From positions 1 through 49,926 of the forward strand of contig URKI01000012.1 in assembly GCA_900548505.1 (NCBI GenBank): a stretch of DNA of 49,926 nucleotides. The letters are read 5' to 3'. Both the position numbers and the translations under genes were made by a program. Below the pieces are notes generated by a model. That model saw only the letters and a program-made list of their open reading frames with translations, was not told the origin of the DNA and made no database searches. Positions 48,564 through 49,926 of this stretch are shown here, piece after piece; positions within the stretch are counted from its first letter, which is position 1, and every line of letters starts with the position of its first letter. This DNA comes from an uncultured Oscillibacter sp. (GTDB taxonomy: Bacteria > Bacillota > Clostridia > Oscillospirales > Oscillospiraceae).

Positions 48564-49693
48564 TTATCTATCAACTTCGTTACGGCTTATTTTTTCACGA
48601 TTTCTGCCGAAGTAAGTCCACAAGTCATTCCGTGAAATCACATCCTCATAGGTGCGAATTCTTTTACGGAGCCGATCATTTTCTTGTTCCAAATCCGCTG
48701 TGCGAAGCTGACTACGGACGGACTTGTAGTGCGCCAATTCTTCCTTGACCGCCGAAAGTTCTGTTAGCAGCGACTCGATTTTAGCTTTCAGGTCAGCAAT
48801 GGTTTTCTTTGCTTCCTTCAAGAGCTTTTTCAGCTTGCCTTCCTGCTTTTCCTGCACTACATATTTCTGTGCTGCGGTGACGAGATTTTGAAAATCCTCT
48901 TTCTCAACTGCTACCTTGGATGTCAGCGGCAGGGGTTTAGCTTCTATTTGCTCCACAGCCTTGATAGAAATCTGTTGATGCTGAACACGCTCGATGGTTT
49001 GCTCCAGTTCGGCAAGCTCCTCTCTGCGTTTCTCTCTCTTAAATTCCAGAACGCTCAGATGCTCCTTGTGTTCGCCTTTCTGCTCCCATTCGATACCATG
49101 CTCCAGCATGATTGCAGCAAGGAATTCTTTCTCCTTCTGTACCTACAAGTCACGCTCTGTCAAAGAACGTCCCTCACCGGTGATACCCTGATCGGCAAGT
49201 GCCTGTTTCAGAAAAACACGGGTGGACAGTCCCCGCTTGCTTCCGGTAGTAAAGGGAATGAAATCAATGTGTAAGTGGGGTGTTGCTTCATCCATGTGTA
49301 GGTGAGCAGAATATACATGGAGATGATGATTGCGTTCAAGGAAGCTGTGATAAAACTTGTTCAAGATGGTTTTGCCAGCTCTGCGTTTTCTCCATCGGCT
49401 GCCATATCATCCTTATTTCCTACTTGAAATATCACTTCGTAAAAAGGCTTTTCCTGATCGCCTTTGCAGATTTTTTCGTAGTAATTTTCGATACGGCGAT
49501 CTTTACGTTTCTGCTTGGCGTTATACTCAGCTTGCGCTTCATCGAACAGCTGATGGTACGCATCTTCAATGGGCGTGTAGCAGTATTCAGTGTTCAGATA
49601 GGTGCGTGTCGGGTCAACATTTTCTGCAATATAGGTGCGGCGGTTGTGTGCAACTACGCCGTCACCGGACATAGCACTGATTGTTCGTTTTAT
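48564..49693 (-). pseudogene. mob: Pre/Mob (MobV) relaxase, disrupted
   Basis: A plasmid-recombination/mobilisation relaxase of the Pre/Mob type: VVAHNRRTYIAENVDPTRTY, then the His motif HLHMDEATPHLHIDFIPFTTG, LSTRVFLKQALADQG, and a long coiled-coil C-terminus (LAELEQTIERVQHQQ, KLKKLLKEAKKTIADLKAKI). Three lesions are visible: the expected start after GGAGGTAACAGCT is ATA (49691-49693); one A is missing in an A run at 49370-49373, giving a frameshift (restoring AAAAA restores KTILNKFYH); and an amber TAG at 49143-49145 sits where Trp is likely. The protein cannot be made whole. The relaxase would nick an oriT, probably upstream at 49738-49779. Confidence 0.82.
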
Positions 49694-49737
49694 AGCTGTT
49701 ACCTCCAAAATTACGGTAATTTATCGAAACTCGTTTT

Positions 49738-49779
49738 CGCCGCTCGGCGGCGGGTTTTGTTACTTTTGTCAAAAGTAAC
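49738..49779. other. Candidate oriT-like inverted repeats upstream of relaxase
   Basis: CGCCGC-TCG-GCGGCG (49738-49752) is followed by GTTACTTTTG-T-CAAAAGTAAC (49759-49779), just upstream of the Pre/Mob frame, where origins of transfer of this family usually lie. No nick site is demonstrated. Confidence 0.45.
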
Positions 49780-49880
49780 GCAAAAGCACTTTTGACACTA
49801 CGCATCAAAAGCGCATTGCGCTCTCCGAGGGAGTATGTGGCTCCTGCGGGAGCCTATGCCGTGTTTTGCAGACCCTGTAC

Positions 49881-49926
49881 CTGTCTCTTATACACATCTC
49901 CGAGCCCACGAGACCGGAGCCTATCT
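49881..49926 (+). other. Nextera sequencing adapter (artefact)
   Basis: CTGTCTCTTATACACATCT (49881-49899) is the Tn5 transposase mosaic end used in Nextera libraries, followed by CCGAGCCCACGAGAC (49900-49914), an 8-base index-like CGGAGCCT and ATCT, the read-2 adapter, i7 index and start of P7. This is library sequence, not the genome. Confidence 0.97.

Larger units (their letters stand above)
42266..49880. mobile_element. Integrated element with decayed mobility genes and defence cargo (right end not in window)
   Basis: The sequence switches to AT-rich composition near 42.28 kb. Element-type genes at the left edge (tnpV, DUF6809) and a Pre/Mob relaxase with possible oriT at the right bracket a minus-strand block of restriction-modification, AAA ATPase and Kiwa-like genes. 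No integrase or intact recombinase is seen in the window. Both tnpV and the relaxase carry stop or frameshift lesions, so the copy is probably immobile on its own. The far boundary lies beyond the contig end. Confidence 0.75.

Noticed and set aside
49881..49899. A Tn5 mosaic end as a natural transposon terminus
   Set aside because: It is followed directly by the synthetic Nextera adapter and index, so it is library sequence.

Overview
The window reads as one contig from a GC-rich, low-nutrient-specialised Clostridia-type Firmicute, most likely a gut Oscillospiraceae-like bacterium (inference). Supporting signs are strong AGGAGG ribosome sites, frequent TTG/GTG starts, S-layer homology (SLH) proteins, tripartite tricarboxylate transporters, amino-acid-fermenter enzymes, and TnpV/DUF6809 genes common in gut Clostridia. 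The left ~42.2 kb is GC-rich host-type DNA; from ~42.27 kb the sequence becomes clearly AT-richer and is an integrated element. The contig ends in sequencing adapter (49881-49926) and starts inside a collagen-like repeat gene, so neither edge is a biological boundary.

Layout. 1-2.3 kb: collagen-like surface protein, orphan VanR-type response regulator, and a tRNA operon (Met, Glu, Val) with a near-consensus promoter and a strong terminator. 2.3-15.4 kb: a catabolic region for a sugar or sugar acid. It holds a mannose-6-phosphate-isomerase-like gene facing a class II aldolase, a PfkB kinase, a TctCBA uptake system and a DeoR regulator. Next come a PrpR-N-type regulator with a degenerate AAA+ domain, then a DUF1537 kinase, an iron-type alcohol dehydrogenase and a PdxA2-like dehydrogenase. 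DUF1537 kinase plus PdxA2 is the known D-threonate/D-erythronate route to dihydroxyacetone phosphate; the true substrate here is not proven.

15.5-31.4 kb: two similarly built modules, each with a PLP trans-sulfuration-family enzyme, an amino-acid permease and a divergent regulator (BrnQ/LysR and AGCS/MerR). Between them lie a second LysR gene with a 3-hydroxybutyrate-dehydrogenase-like SDR and a 3-hydroxyacyl-CoA-dehydrogenase-family gene, a two-component operon with an accessory membrane protein, two small lipoproteins and a VanY-like carboxypeptidase. 31.5-42.2 kb: a two-ended HTH regulator, a large secreted GLUG/metallophosphatase/SLH protein, an ArsR-controlled permease and redox protein, an EamA exporter, a 54-residue ribbon-helix-helix-like protein with a palindromic operator, and a GH5-like SLH protein that appears to lack its catalytic residues.

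42.27-49.88 kb: an integrated, mobility-decayed element. Its left junction carries a Glu-Trp-Glu-stop tail and an 11-bp core resembling the 3' end of guaA, followed on the chromosomal side by a minus-strand terminator. tnpV and the Pre/Mob relaxase are broken, but the minus-strand cargo is intact: an XRE regulator, a Dam-family methyltransferase and an HNH endonuclease (restriction-modification), a DUF6414-like protein with a Clp/AAA_2-type ATPase (no defence role known to me; the best candidate for an undescribed system), and a membrane-protein pair resembling Kiwa KwaA/KwaB. Together they look like a defence island on a stranded mobile element.
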